From: Corynebacterium ammoniagenes DSM 20306
GTDB lineage: Bacteria > Actinomycetota > Actinomycetes > Mycobacteriales > Mycobacteriaceae
Assembly: GCF_001941425.1 (NCBI RefSeq)
Contig: NZ_CP009244.1
Span: forward strand, 620,001-684,000
Direction: 5' to 3'
DNA length: 64,000 nucleotides
Part shown: piece by piece, positions 44,580-54,160 of the stretch
How positions within the stretch are numbered: the first letter of the stretch is position 1
Layout: every line of letters begins with the position of its first letter
The notes under the pieces: generated by a model
What the model was told of the DNA's origin: nothing
Seen by the model: the letters and a program-made list of their open reading frames with translations, nothing else
Databases searched by the model: none
Position numbers and translations under genes: made by a program

Positions 44580-44638
44580 ATTGTCGGCCAAACTAGCTGC
44601 TCAGCACCGCTTTGCTGGTACCTGAAACAGGTAATGAC

Positions 44639-44902
44639 CTAGTAAAAGCGTACGTTTTGGAATGCCGCAGGATTGAACTGCAACCGCGCGTTATAGCGGT
44701 CTTCGGGGCGTCCCCACAGATTGCGCTCACCGTGCTTGGACACACCAGCACCAGCAGCTTCGCGGCGTGCCTGGTTGGACAGTTGCGCAAAGACCGCGGT
44801 AAGAGCGGCGATTTCACTGGCGGAAGGGTTCCCCTTGACCACGCGAAACAGTGGTGCTGAGGTGGCCTTGTCGGCGGAGTCAGTAACAGTTGAAGTGGTC
44901 AT
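44639..44902 (-). CDS. accE: Acyl-CoA carboxylase epsilon subunit
   Basis: An 87-residue protein with the short AccE pattern: LFRVVKGNPSASEIAALTAVF near residue 18 and a C-terminal WGRPEDRYNARLQF. Epsilon subunits, found only in actinobacteria, bridge the biotin-carrying AccBC and the AccD carboxyltransferases. The start has AAGGAAG. It lies 79 bp after the dtsR2 carboxyltransferase gene on the same strand and is closed by its own terminator. Confidence 0.92.
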   Translation of the reverse strand: MTTSTVTDSADKATSAPLFRVVKGNPSASEIAALTAVFAQLSNQARREAAGAGVSKHGERNLWGRPEDRYNARLQFNPAAFQNVRFY

Positions 44903-44981
44903 GTCTTCTCTTCCTTTGGTGTAACTGGTGCGTCGGCGGCAACAAGCATCAAGCTTATCGATGCCGCTGGGTACGTGCGGG

Positions 44982-46541
44982 TTAGAACGTGATATTGCCG
45001 TGCTTTTTCATCGCTGCAGGAACAACCTTGCGTTCCAACAGGCGCAGTCCCTCAATGAGATGTCCGCGGGTGGTATCCGGGGAGATAACCGCATCCACCA
45101 TGCCGCGTTCTGCCGCCTGGTAGGGACCCATGAACTTCTCTTCCAGCGCGTCCTTGTGCTCATCAGTAGCGTCCGCGCCGTAGATAGCCTCGGCAGCCTG
45201 CGAGGTCTGCGCAACGGCAATCTCCGCGGTAGGCCAGCCATACGCCAGATCTGCGCCTAAGTCTTTCGATCCCATGAAAACGTAAGCAGGACCCAAAGCC
45301 TTGCGGGTGATAACCGTAATCTTGCCGACGCTAGCTTCCGCGTAGGCATAAGCCAGTTTGGTTGCACGACGAACCAAGCCAGCCTTTTCTTCCTCTGGGG
45401 AAGGAATAAAACCGGGGGAGTCAACGAAAGTAACAACTGGCGTATTAAAGGCATCGCAGGTGCGGATGAAACGCGCGGCCTTTTCTGCGGCTGCCGAATC
45501 CAGCGCGCCGGCATTAGCCAAAGGTTGGTTAGCAACAATGCCCACGCTACGGCCTTCAATACGTGCAAAACCGGTAAGCACGTTGTCCGCAAAGCTGCCG
45601 TTGAGTTCAAAGAAGGTTTGAGCATCCACGACATTGTCTACAACATCGCGCATGTCATACGCTGCTGCCGCCTCATCCGGGATGACGCTCAGCAGTTTTT
45701 TATCCTCATCGTTAACATTTTCGGCAATGGAGCCAGCCATAATGTCGGCTTCGGTACGTGGTGCTTCCGCCCGGTTATTAACCGGCAGGTAGCTGAGCAC
45801 ATCGCGAGCAAGACCTAGGGCGACCTCGTCGCTTTCTGCGACAAGGTGCGTGGTGCCATTGTCAGAATGTACCTCCGCACCGCCGAGTTCCGCAGCGGTG
45901 GACTCCTCACCAAAGACCTGGCTAACAACACTGGGGCGTGCCTGGTGCAAAGCAGCCTGGGAGGTCATGACGATGATATCGGACCAGCCGGGCAAGAAGG
46001 AGGCCATGCCTTCGGTATCTCCAACGACAACGGAGACCTGTGGAATCAAGCCCGACGCCTGGGTGGCGCGAGCCATGATGCGGCCGTACATACCTAAGGT
46101 GACAATGCCTTCTTGAACGCGTGGCCCAGCGGAAGCATGAATGCCGACGATAGGAACGCCTGTCTTGAGCGCAAGATCGTAGATTTTGATGATCTTTTCG
46201 CCATAGACTTCCCCGAGGGTGCCCTCGAAGATAGATTCATCTTGGCTAAATACGCACACTTTGCGTCCGTCCACGGTGCCAAAACCGGTCACAACGCCAT
46301 CGGTTAAAGGCTTATTGTGCTCACGGTCAAAGTCCACGGAGCGGTGGCGTGCTAAGGCGTCGGTTTCTACAAAGGAACCGGCATCGAGCAAAGCATCAAT
46401 TCTTGTCCGGGCAGTCAGCTGGCCTGCGTCAGTACCTGCATCAACTGCGTCCCCACCCAATGGCTGCACCGATTCGGTGAGACGACGATCTAAGTCTTCG
46501 ATCTTGCCGGCTGTCGTTTTCAGATCCGGTTTATTAGTCAT
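44982..46541 (-). CDS. dtsR2: Acyl-CoA carboxylase beta subunit (carboxyltransferase), DtsR2-like
   Basis: 519 residues of the AccD/PccB carboxyltransferase family, with the two crotonase-like halves. Marks: [48 protein letters not shown], and the biotin-binding VDSPGFIPSPEEEKAGLVRR. It transfers CO2 from biotin on AccBC to an acyl-CoA. Position next to accE and accD1 fits C. glutamicum dtsR2. Length and region match, but the acyl specificity (long-chain for mycolate or propionyl) cannot be read directly. Likely leaderless: TAAACT lies eight bases before the ATG. Confidence 0.88.
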   Translation of the reverse strand: MTNKPDLKTTAGKIEDLDRRLTESVQPLGGDAVDAGTDAGQLTARTRIDALLDAGSFVETDALARHRSVDFDREHNKPLTDGVVTGFGTVDGRKVCVFSQDESIFEGTLGEVYGEKIIKIYDLALKTGVPIVGIHASAGPRVQEGIVTLGMYGRIMARATQASGLIPQVSVVVGDTEGMASFLPGWSDIIVMTSQAALHQARPSVVSQVFGEESTAAELGGAEVHSDNGTTHLVAESDEVALGLARDVLSYLPVNNRAEAPRTEADIMAGSIAENVNDEDKKLLSVIPDEAAAAYDMRDVVDNVVDAQTFFELNGSFADNVLTGFARIEGRSVGIVANQPLANAGALDSAAAEKAARFIRTCDAFNTPVVTFVDSPGFIPSPEEEKAGLVRRATKLAYAYAEASVGKITVITRKALGPAYVFMGSKDLGADLAYGWPTAEIAVAQTSQAAEAIYGADATDEHKDALEEKFMGPYQAAERGMVDAVISPDTTRGHLIEGLRLLERKVVPAAMKKHGNITF

Positions 46542-46549
46542 AAACAGCT

Positions 46550-46555
46550 AGTTTA
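46550..46555 (-). promoter_or_regulatory. -10 box for leaderless dtsR2 transcript
   Basis: TAAACT on the minus strand, eight bases before the ATG at 46541. Confidence 0.4.
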
Positions 46556-46660
46556 CAACCCCGAACAGTCTTCGACATAGCCAGCCGCATTCAGCCATTG
46601 GCGTGACCATGTCGGTCAGTGGCGAAGCGGTGGATATAACGAGATTCGGGGTGCAACTTT

Positions 46661-48277
46661 CTACAGCGGGATGTTGCCGTGCTTGCGTGCTGGGCGTGCA
46701 ACATTCTTATCTGCGTACAGGCGCAGGTTGCGTGCCACCATCTGACGGGTTTCAGAAGGCAAGATGACAGCGTCAATCAAGCCACGCTCAGCAGCCTTGT
46801 ACGGGTTGAGCATGTGGTCTTCGTACTCGCGCTCGAAGGACTTCGCCAACTCGTTGACGTCCAAGCCCTTCTCGTGAGCCTGCTTGAGTTCCTTGCGGTA
46901 GATAAATCCAACCGCGCCGGAAGCACCCATGACAGCGATCTGAGCGGTAGGCCATGCCAAGTTCACATCAGCGCCAAGGCCCTTGGAGCCCATCACGCAG
47001 TATGCTCCGCCATAAGCCTTGCGCATGGTCACAGTGATCTTTGGAACGGTTGCTTCGCCGTAGGCGTAGAGCAGCTTCGCGCCGCGGCGCAGAATGCCGT
47101 TGTGCTCCTGGTCAATACCTGGCAGGAAGCCTGGTACGTCGACGAGCAGAACCAGTGGGATGTTGAAAGAGTCGCAGGTGCGGATGAAGCGTGCGGCCTT
47201 TTCAGAGGAGTCAATGTCCAAGCAGCCGGCAAAGACGGTGGGCTGGTTGGCGACAAAGCCGACGGTTTGGCCTTCGATGCGGCCAAAGGCAACGACGACG
47301 TTTTCTGCGCGCTCGGCCTGGATTTCCATGTACTCGCCGTCATCGGTCAAGGACTCGATAACTTCGCGTACATCATAAGGCTGGGTCGGAGAATCCGGAA
47401 TGATCTCATCCAACTTGAGGTCATCAGCGGTGATCTCATCCTCGAAGTCGGTGTCTTCAATAGGTGCCTGGTGGCGGTTATTGGAAGGAAGGTAAGCGAC
47501 CAAGTCGTGAACCCAGTCCAACGCCTCTTCATCGCTGGCTGCGGTGTAGTGGCTGTTGCCAGCATTGGTCATGTGGGCTGATGCGCCACCGAGTTGTTCC
47601 TGGGTGACTTCTTCGCCGGTGACGGTCTTGATGACGTCTGGGCCGGTGACGAACATCTTGGACTTTTCTTCCACCATGACAACGAAGTCGGTCAGGGCAG
47701 GGGAGTAAGCGTTACCACCTGCGCAGGCGCCCATGATGACAGAGATCTGTGGGACTACGCCGGAGGCCTTGATGTTTTGGTAGAAGGTTTGAGCGATCCA
47801 GTCCAGGGAGACGGAGCCTTCCTGGATGCGGGCGCCAGCGCCTTCATAAAGACCAATCAAAGGGCGGCCGGTGGTAACAGCCAGCTCCATAATCTTGATC
47901 ATCTTTTCGCCGTAAACTTCACCCAGTGCGCCGCCGAAGACAGTGCCGTCCTGGGAGAAGATGCAGACTTCGCGTCCGTCGATGGTGCCCCAGCCGGTCA
48001 CAATGCCGTCGGTGACAACCTTCTTTTTGGACATGCCAAAGTCGGTCGTGCGGTGCTTGGCTAGCATGTCGGTTTCCACGAAGGAACCTTCATCAAGCAA
48101 GTAGTCTAAGCGCTCGCGCGCGGTGAGTCGGTCTTGGGCGTGCACCTTCTCAACCGCAGTCTCACCCATGGGCAAGGTCGCTTCAGCGCGGCGACGCTTT
48201 AATTCGGCAAGTTTGCCTGCGGTGGTGTTGTCGTCTTCCAAGCTGTCTAGATCCGTGAAAGGTGAGGAAATGGTCAT
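46661..48277 (-). CDS. accD1: Acetyl-CoA carboxylase beta subunit, DtsR1/AccD1
   Basis: 538 residues, closely like C. glutamicum DtsR1: MTISSPF at the start, [33 protein letters not shown], and [21 protein letters not shown] near the end. With AccBC and AccE it forms acetyl-CoA carboxylase, making malonyl-CoA for the type I fatty acid synthase. It is the upstream of the two carboxyltransferase genes, separated by about 120 bp. In C. glutamicum this gene is repressed by FasR and its loss gives fatty-acid auxotrophy; I could not identify a FasR operator with certainty. Confidence 0.95.
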   Translation of the reverse strand: MTISSPFTDLDSLEDDNTTAGKLAELKRRRAEATLPMGETAVEKVHAQDRLTARERLDYLLDEGSFVETDMLAKHRTTDFGMSKKKVVTDGIVTGWGTIDGREVCIFSQDGTVFGGALGEVYGEKMIKIMELAVTTGRPLIGLYEGAGARIQEGSVSLDWIAQTFYQNIKASGVVPQISVIMGACAGGNAYSPALTDFVVMVEEKSKMFVTGPDVIKTVTGEEVTQEQLGGASAHMTNAGNSHYTAASDEEALDWVHDLVAYLPSNNRHQAPIEDTDFEDEITADDLKLDEIIPDSPTQPYDVREVIESLTDDGEYMEIQAERAENVVVAFGRIEGQTVGFVANQPTVFAGCLDIDSSEKAARFIRTCDSFNIPLVLLVDVPGFLPGIDQEHNGILRRGAKLLYAYGEATVPKITVTMRKAYGGAYCVMGSKGLGADVNLAWPTAQIAVMGASGAVGFIYRKELKQAHEKGLDVNELAKSFEREYEDHMLNPYKAAERGLIDAVILPSETRQMVARNLRLYADKNVARPARKHGNIPL

Positions 48278-48492
48278 GTTTCGAAATCCTAGACTCTATT
48301 CCCGCTAACTTCCACCATTGAACCCCGGTGATTTCTATCACAAAACTAAAGTATGCAGGTCATGGTGTTGCTGTCGGCAGAAAAAAGATGAGAATTCCCT
48401 CGTGTTTTGTCGAGGATCACTCATATTTTCCTGCCCAAGACTAATGAAAGCTTGCGCATGTAAAGCGGGAATGAGAGTAAATAGTGGGCGGA

Positions 48493-50166
48493 TTACGCAG
48501 AATATAAGGCAGAGAGCCACAGATAGCCGAAGGCCGGAATCGCATCCCCGGCACGAACTTCGGAAACCCCATGCTCAGATCCAATTTCTACGTGCCCCAC
48601 GCCACCCAAAGGCGTCAGCGCCTGTTTCGGTATGTCAATGGGGTACGGCGCAAAGTTATACAAGCACACCAGGGGTGCAGAGCCTAGCGGGTCCGAGGCA
48701 ATCACGCGGTCTTCTTCCTTGAGCGTGCGCAAAATAGCAAGCAAAGAAGGCTCGGTAACAGCAATAGATTCATAATTGCCGATGCCGATTTCCGGATGAG
48801 CCTTGCGCGCCGCAATCAGCGAACGCACAAATCGCAAAAGTGAATCAGGGTCGTGGCGCTGCTCTGCCACCGATAGCCCGAAGCCGCCGACAATCGGACG
48901 CTTGGGAGTTTCAGAGGTGGTAAATCCAGCACCGGGTCCGGGCTCCCATTGCATCGGGGTGCGCACCGCGTCGCGGTCCTGCAGCGACGGATCATCTTGC
49001 ATGCCGATTTCTTCGCCGTAGTAGACAAAGGGTGCGCCGGGAAGCCCGAACATGAGGGCAAACATGAGCTCAATTTTGGCGCGGTCATTGTCCATCAACG
49101 GTGCCAAGCGCCTAGCGATGCCCAGGTGTGCGCGCATGGAATCATGGGGCAGGAACGCCGAATACAACAGGTCGCGTTCAAATTCCGAGACCATCTCCAA
49201 GGTCAGCTCATCATGGTTGCGCAGGAAATTGCCCCATTGCGTGCCAGGTGGCAGGTGCAGCAGCTCAGGCATGATCTCTTCGATGGGGCTGGCCTGGCTG
49301 GTAGCGATGGCTTGATATAACCGCGGCATCAGCGGGAAATTAAACACCATGTGCATACGGTTGCCGTCGCCAAAATACTCGCGCGTCTCCGCGGGCGGTT
49401 GATTGGCTTCGGCCACCATAAAGGCATCTGGGTAGTGCTCGTCCATGTACACACGCAGCTTTTCGATGAATTCGATAGTCTCCGGAATACTTTCTCCTCC
49501 GGTGTCATCACGCTCATATAAATAAGGAATGGCATCGAGGCGAAAGCCGTCTAAACCCTTGCCCATCCAAAAATCAACCAGGGAGAGGACTTCTTCGTGC
49601 ACCGCCGGATTGTCATAGTTTAAATCTGGTTGTTCTTTGTAGAAGCGGTGGAAGTAGTACTGCCCGCGCACCTCATCAAAGCTCCAATTACTTGATTCCA
49701 CATCGGTGAAGATGATGCGAATATCTGGATAGCGGTCTGGATCATCGCCCCACACGTAATAATCTCCGTAAGGACCTTCGGGATTTTTGCGAGATTCCTG
49801 GAACCAGTAATGATCCATGGAAGTGTGGTTTAAAGCGAGATCCGTAATGAGCTTCATGCCGCGCGCATGCACGGCAGCAATGAGATCTTCGAAGTCTTCC
49901 ATGGTGCCGTATTCAGGGTGCACCGTTAGGTAGTCGGAGATATCGTAGCCATCATCGCGCAGCGGCGAGGCATAAAACGGCGAGAGCCACAAACAGTCGA
50001 TGCCCAACCATTGCAAGTAATCGAGCTTTTCTTCCACGCCTTTTAAGGTGCCAATGCCTTCGCCCGCGGTGTCATTGAAGACCCCAACCAGGATTTGGTA
50101 GAACACAGCATTTTCATACCAGGGGCGCGGAACGTGACTTTGTGTAGAAAGTTCAGTGTGCGTCAT
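48493..50166 (-). CDS. GH13 trehalose-synthase-like alpha-glucosyltransferase
   Basis: 557 residues of glycoside hydrolase family 13 with the trehalose synthase (TreS) layout. The catalytic residues are intact: nucleophile Asp211 (GFRLDAIPYL), acid/base Glu253 (MVAEANQ) and Asp319 (FLRNHDE). DGYDISDYLTVHPEYGTMEDF is the characteristic early region. TreS enzymes interconvert trehalose and maltose. It is encoded at the end of the importer operon and its ATG overlaps the stop of the small membrane protein (ATGA), so translation is coupled. Because of the transporter, use of imported trehalose is the best guess; an alpha-glucosidase role is possible. Confidence 0.86.
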   Translation of the reverse strand: MTHTELSTQSHVPRPWYENAVFYQILVGVFNDTAGEGIGTLKGVEEKLDYLQWLGIDCLWLSPFYASPLRDDGYDISDYLTVHPEYGTMEDFEDLIAAVHARGMKLITDLALNHTSMDHYWFQESRKNPEGPYGDYYVWGDDPDRYPDIRIIFTDVESSNWSFDEVRGQYYFHRFYKEQPDLNYDNPAVHEEVLSLVDFWMGKGLDGFRLDAIPYLYERDDTGGESIPETIEFIEKLRVYMDEHYPDAFMVAEANQPPAETREYFGDGNRMHMVFNFPLMPRLYQAIATSQASPIEEIMPELLHLPPGTQWGNFLRNHDELTLEMVSEFERDLLYSAFLPHDSMRAHLGIARRLAPLMDNDRAKIELMFALMFGLPGAPFVYYGEEIGMQDDPSLQDRDAVRTPMQWEPGPGAGFTTSETPKRPIVGGFGLSVAEQRHDPDSLLRFVRSLIAARKAHPEIGIGNYESIAVTEPSLLAILRTLKEEDRVIASDPLGSAPLVCLYNFAPYPIDIPKQALTPLGGVGHVEIGSEHGVSEVRAGDAIPAFGYLWLSALYSA

Positions 50167-50399
50167 AAGTTATCAGTATCTTCTGGGTAGTTGTGCTGAA
50201 AATATTTCTTCTTACCGCGATAGATCATCCACGTGCCAAAGACGAACCCGGCGGCCACAAAACCGGGCCAGATAGCGGGCTCTTCCGCAAAGACGTTCAA
50301 GATTGCCTGCAATAGGGCTAGAGCGGTGATGAAACCGACGAAGCCGAGGGCGGTATCCCATAAAAGGTTCGCCTGTTGTGGGTGGTACTTGCCAGACAT
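50163..50399 (-). CDS. Small membrane protein of the trehalose-type transport operon
   Basis: 78 residues with two hydrophobic helices (about 14-36 and 42-60) and a charged tail (RGKKKYF, HNYPEDTD). It lies 15 bp after the second permease gene and overlaps the GH13 gene by four bases. In the C. glutamicum tus locus, as I recall it, an uncharacterised small membrane-protein gene also accompanies the permeases. Its job is unknown; an accessory transporter subunit is plausible. Confidence 0.75.
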   Translation of the reverse strand: MSGKYHPQQANLLWDTALGFVGFITALALLQAILNVFAEEPAIWPGFVAAGFVFGTWMIYRGKKKYFQHNYPEDTDNL

Positions 50400-50414
50400 T
50401 ATTAGCTGCTACCT

Positions 50415-51251
50415 TTAGCCCTTTACGCCACCGGCAGTTAGCCCGGCAACAATGCGGTGCTGGAAGACCAGGACCATGATGATAAGCGGAATGGTCACCA
50501 ACGCGCCAGCCGCCATGGTCGCGGCATAAGGGTATTCAAACGCAGAAGGGCCGGAAAAGCGTGCGATAGCGACAGTGACCGGTTCCGTATCCGTGGTGGA
50601 GAGCTGGCGGGCGAGCATGAACTCATTCCACGTGGTGATAAACGCAATAATCGCGGTGGTAAATAGCGCTGGCGCTGCCAGTGGCAACAAGATTAGACGG
50701 AAGGCCTGGGCTTTGGTCGCGCCGTCGACGCGGGCTGCTTCTTCTAATTCCCATGGAAGCTGTCTAAAAAAGCTCACCAGCGTGTAAATCGTCAAGGGCA
50801 GGGCGAAGGAAATATTAGGAATGATCATCGCGCGGTAGGTGCCAATCCAGCCTAAATCACCAAAGAGCTGGAAAAGTGGGGTGACCAGCGCGATGCCGGG
50901 GAACATGGAAGCTGCCAAGATGACGCCGGTGACGATACCTTTGCCCGGAAAATCCATGCGCGCTAGAACGTAGGCAGTAAATACGCCGATCGCAACCGCT
51001 AGTGCCGTGGTTAATAGCGAGATGAGAAGGGAGTTGCCAATCGCGCCGAGAAAATCATTGCCTTTATCTGTGGCCAGCGCGTCCTTGAAGTTATCTAAGG
51101 TGATATGCGTGGGCCACGGTGTGGTGTCAAAGGTGTGGTCGGAATCGCGCAGTGCGGTAACGACCATCCAATAAAACGGGGCGAGGCCCCAAAACATGAT
51201 GAAGATGATGCCGGCGTAGTGGCCGATTTGTGAAATCTTGGATTGTTTCAT
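50415..51251 (-). CDS. tusG: ABC sugar transporter permease, TusG/SugB-like
   Basis: 278 residues with six membrane helices and the ABC permease EAA loop (EEAARVDGATKAQAFRLILLPLAAP near residue 170). It belongs to the MalG branch of carbohydrate importers. Neighbouring permease and binding protein point to a trehalose importer like TusEFGK or mycobacterial LpqY-SugABC. Its ATG overlaps the end of the preceding permease gene. Name assigned by context. Confidence 0.8.
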   Translation of the reverse strand: MKQSKISQIGHYAGIIFIMFWGLAPFYWMVVTALRDSDHTFDTTPWPTHITLDNFKDALATDKGNDFLGAIGNSLLISLLTTALAVAIGVFTAYVLARMDFPGKGIVTGVILAASMFPGIALVTPLFQLFGDLGWIGTYRAMIIPNISFALPLTIYTLVSFFRQLPWELEEAARVDGATKAQAFRLILLPLAAPALFTTAIIAFITTWNEFMLARQLSTTDTEPVTVAIARFSGPSAFEYPYAATMAAGALVTIPLIIMVLVFQHRIVAGLTAGGVKG

Positions 51252-52324
51252 CAGCGATCACTCTCCGCGCTAGGCTCCGTCGCTGCCGAGCCGTGTCCTA
51301 CTGCGGCTGGAACCGGACTCGGCGATGGCTCAGTGGGTTGGTCACGGTCTGTGTCATGCTTTTTATGTCTTTTCGGTTTATCCATTCCTGTGCCGCCTGC
51401 GATATCGGCGCCGAGGAATTTAATGAGGATGAACGCGATTGCGAAAATAAGCAGGAAGATCAGCGTGGACATAGCCGAGGCAGAATTGAAGTTTCCTTGG
51501 CGCATATCTTCGACAACTAGCTGCGAGATCGTAGCGGTCGGAGAATTAGACGAGCTCGAAATCATAATCACCGGCAGGTCATACATGCGCAGTGCATCGA
51601 GCGTACGGAATAAGATAGCTACCATCAGCGCAGGCTTTACCAGCGGCAAGGTGATGTGGATAAAGGTCTGCCACCGCGAGGCGCCGTCGATGCGGGCAGC
51701 TTCGTAGACATCTTTCGGAATCATTTGCAGACCGGCCAAAATCAGCAGCGCCATAAACGGCGCGGTCTTCCAGACATCAGCGATGATCACGGCAAACCGC
51801 GCGGCCCACGGGTCAGTAGTCCAGGCAATTTGTTGGTTGAGTACTGAGTTGACGATGCCCTGCGGTGCGAACATGAATTGCCACAACTTGGCAGTCACGG
51901 CGGTGGGAATAGCCCAGGGGATAAGCACGGCAGCGCGTACGAGGCCGCGACCGCGGTAATCACCATTCATAATCAACGCCATCATGATGCCCAAGATGGT
52001 CTCTAAGAGCACGGTGGTTACGGCGAAGAATAGGGTGATTTTTACCGCTGGCCAAAAGTCAGTGGCAATCACACCTGGGGGACATACGGAAACCTCGCCT
52101 GTAGGAGACATGCAGCGGTTGGTGGTCCAGTACAGGTAGTTCTCGAGCCCCGCGAACCCACCTTCGACAAACGTGCCGGTCTCGGGGTCGAGGCGGCGGT
52201 TGCCCTGGAAAGACAGCATGATGGCGCGGATAACCGGGTAGCCAATAACGACGGCCAAGGTCAGTAGCGCAGGCGCAATTAATAACGCTGCGGGAAGGTA
52301 CCGCTTGGCACGGGAATTTTTCAC
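51251..52324 (-). CDS. tusF: ABC sugar transporter permease, TusF/SugA-like
   Basis: 357 residues of the MalF/SugA branch: six helices and the EAA loop YEAARIDGASRWQTFIHITLP near residue 210. The start is GTG at 52324 with AAAGGA about 15 bases upstream. A hydrophilic tail of roughly 45 residues after the last helix (rich in Lys, Pro, Ser) is unusual for this family and overlaps the start of the next gene. With the second permease it should form the trehalose channel; the energising ATPase is not in this window. Confidence 0.8.
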   Translation of the reverse strand: MKNSRAKRYLPAALLIAPALLTLAVVIGYPVIRAIMLSFQGNRRLDPETGTFVEGGFAGLENYLYWTTNRCMSPTGEVSVCPPGVIATDFWPAVKITLFFAVTTVLLETILGIMMALIMNGDYRGRGLVRAAVLIPWAIPTAVTAKLWQFMFAPQGIVNSVLNQQIAWTTDPWAARFAVIIADVWKTAPFMALLILAGLQMIPKDVYEAARIDGASRWQTFIHITLPLVKPALMVAILFRTLDALRMYDLPVIMISSSSNSPTATISQLVVEDMRQGNFNSASAMSTLIFLLIFAIAFILIKFLGADIAGGTGMDKPKRHKKHDTDRDQPTEPSPSPVPAAVGHGSAATEPSAESDR

Positions 52325-52711
52325 AGAAATAGTGTCATTCCTTTGTTGTCTCGTGCACTGGGTTGAATAAGCCGTGCTTAATGGCAGACACTGTGCTGGT
52401 GTTGCCCGTCACGCCATGCTCGCCTCAGCGCGTCTTGCCACTTGGTTGTGTAGTAAACGACACTATCACCCGCGCTGGGCAAAATTAGAGTAAAAGCATT
52501 TTGTTTGCCCACCTACATGAGGGTAAGTGGTTGGTCATAATGTGGTTGTTCGCCCTGCGACCAACCCCGAAAGAGCGCATTTTTAGCCAAATAGATCACC
52601 AGACTCGTCAACTGGTGACGTTAGATTGCATAATTGTTCAGTGAGTTACAATTCACATTTCTATTGGAGTATCGAAAAAGTATACTTCAGCGCATTTTCG
52701 AGGAGGATACG
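52325..52711. promoter_or_regulatory. Divergent promoter region between tusF and the DadA gene
   Basis: 387 bp with two inverted repeats: GGTTGGTC/GACCAACC (52529-52536 with 52559-52566) and ATCACCAG/CTGGTGAC (52595-52602 with 52612-52619, one mismatch). TATACT at 52681-52686 is a possible -10 for the DadA gene. No further gene is seen. Confidence 0.45.
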
Positions 52712-53968
52712 TTGGCACGTGCGATTATCGTGGGCGCAGGCATGGTTGGCCTGGCTACCGCTTGGCATTTGCAGGAACGTGGCTATGACGTCAAAGTTGT
52801 TGACCGCAAGGGCGTCGCGGCCGGTTCATCATGGGGCAATGCCGGCTGGCTAGCACCCGCTAAGACCATTCCACTGGCAGAAAGTGGCCTGTGGGGACAG
52901 GCTCCTTCTTTGTTGCTTGACCCAGATGCGGCATTATCGATGCCGTTTAAGGTCGATCTTCGACTGTGGTCATTTTTGGCACAGTTTATGGCTCATGCTT
53001 CTGATTCAGCATGGGACAAGACCATGGAAAAGCTCACCCCCATCGATAAGGTGGCGCTCGATGCTTTCGATGAACTAGAACTTGGCGGAGTAGACGCGAA
53101 GACCCACGAAGGGCCCTTCGTTATTGGTTTCCAGTCGGAGCCAGATTCCCGCGGCTTCTTTAAAGAAATCGCAGGCGCCATCCGTTATGGCCAAGAAGTA
53201 GAGATCAACCGCGTCGAGGACCCACAGTCCATGGTGCCGATCTTGTCTGATGAAATTCAGGCGGTTTACCGTTTGGAAGGCCAGCGCTTTATCGAGCCCG
53301 GCCCGTATGTCGAAGCGATTGCTAAGGCTGTCAAGGAGCGTGGCGGTGAAGTAGTTGAGGGCAAGACCGTCGAATCCGTTGAAGGCGGCGCCAAGGCGGC
53401 AGTTGTTTATGCTGATGGCAGCCGTGAGGAAGCGGATAAGGTAGTTGTTGCCTCCGGCGCGTGGCTCTCTGACCTGGTTCGCGACCACGGCGTGAAGGTT
53501 CCTGTTCAGGCTGGCCGCGGTTACTCCTTCTCGGTGGCTACTCCAGAGCCCATCAAGCACTCGGTCTACCTGCCGCAACAACGTATCGCCTGTACTCCTT
53601 ACCAAGGTCGTTTCCGCATCGCCGGCACCATGGAATTCCGTGATCCAGACGATCCCTTGATCCCACGACGCATCGAATCCATCGTCAACAACTCCCGCGT
53701 TGCTTTCCGTGACGTGGACCTGGATGACCGCCAGGATGAGTGGGTGGGCTCACGTCCCGTAACGCCAGACGGACTATCTCTTATTGGTGAGACCAAGTCT
53801 CGCAACGTCTTCGTCGCTGGTGGCCACGGAATGTGGGGCGTTGTCCTAGGCCCTGCGACGGGTAAGTACCTGGCTGAACTCATTGATACCGGCGTGACCA
53901 ACGACATCATCAAACCCATGGATCCGCTGCGCAAGAACCTGACTGCCGCGAACCCATTTAAGAAGTAA
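52712..53968 (+). CDS. DadA-family FAD-dependent D-amino-acid dehydrogenase
   Basis: 418 residues. The start is taken as TTG at 52712 because AGGAGG lies just upstream and the FAD fold (RAIIVGAGMVGLATAWHLQERGYDV) begins at once; the frame stays open upstream to an ATG at 52634. Family marks include GSSWGNAGWLAPAKTIPLAE, the mid-protein VVASGAWLSDLV and the C-terminal VAGGHGMWGVVLGPATGKYLAEL. It oxidises D-amino acids to keto acids and ammonia. It interrupts the trehalose transport operon on the opposite strand. Confidence 0.88.
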   Translation: MARAIIVGAGMVGLATAWHLQERGYDVKVVDRKGVAAGSSWGNAGWLAPAKTIPLAESGLWGQAPSLLLDPDAALSMPFKVDLRLWSFLAQFMAHASDSAWDKTMEKLTPIDKVALDAFDELELGGVDAKTHEGPFVIGFQSEPDSRGFFKEIAGAIRYGQEVEINRVEDPQSMVPILSDEIQAVYRLEGQRFIEPGPYVEAIAKAVKERGGEVVEGKTVESVEGGAKAAVVYADGSREEADKVVVASGAWLSDLVRDHGVKVPVQAGRGYSFSVATPEPIKHSVYLPQQRIACTPYQGRFRIAGTMEFRDPDDPLIPRRIESIVNNSRVAFRDVDLDDRQDEWVGSRPVTPDGLSLIGETKSRNVFVAGGHGMWGVVLGPATGKYLAELIDTGVTNDIIKPMDPLRKNLTAANPFKK

Positions 53969-54090
53969 ATCACGTATGGGTCAATGACCTTACCCGCCTG
54001 ATTTTCACAATTTCAGCCGCGCCATCCACCACCCCGGGATGCCGCGGCTTTGTGGATCGCACAGTTAATACCTGTCTCCAACACAAAAAT

Positions 54091-54137
54091 CTCCTCTCCC
54101 GAAACCAAGTCGCAATGACTGTGGTCGGGGAGAGGAG
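54091..54137 (-). terminator. Terminator of the trehalose-binding-protein gene
   Basis: CTCCTCTCCCGA pairs with TCGGGGAGAGGAG (one bulged G); on the minus strand it is followed by ATTTTTG, shortly after the stop codon of the gene at 54161. Confidence 0.82.
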
Positions 54138-54160
54138 ACTGTGTCCCTCACTATCTGGGA

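Noticed and set aside
52634..52711. Upstream extension of the DadA gene to the ATG at 52634
   Set aside because: The 26 extra residues are not family-like, and AGGAGG with a TTG at 52712 starts exactly at the FAD fold.
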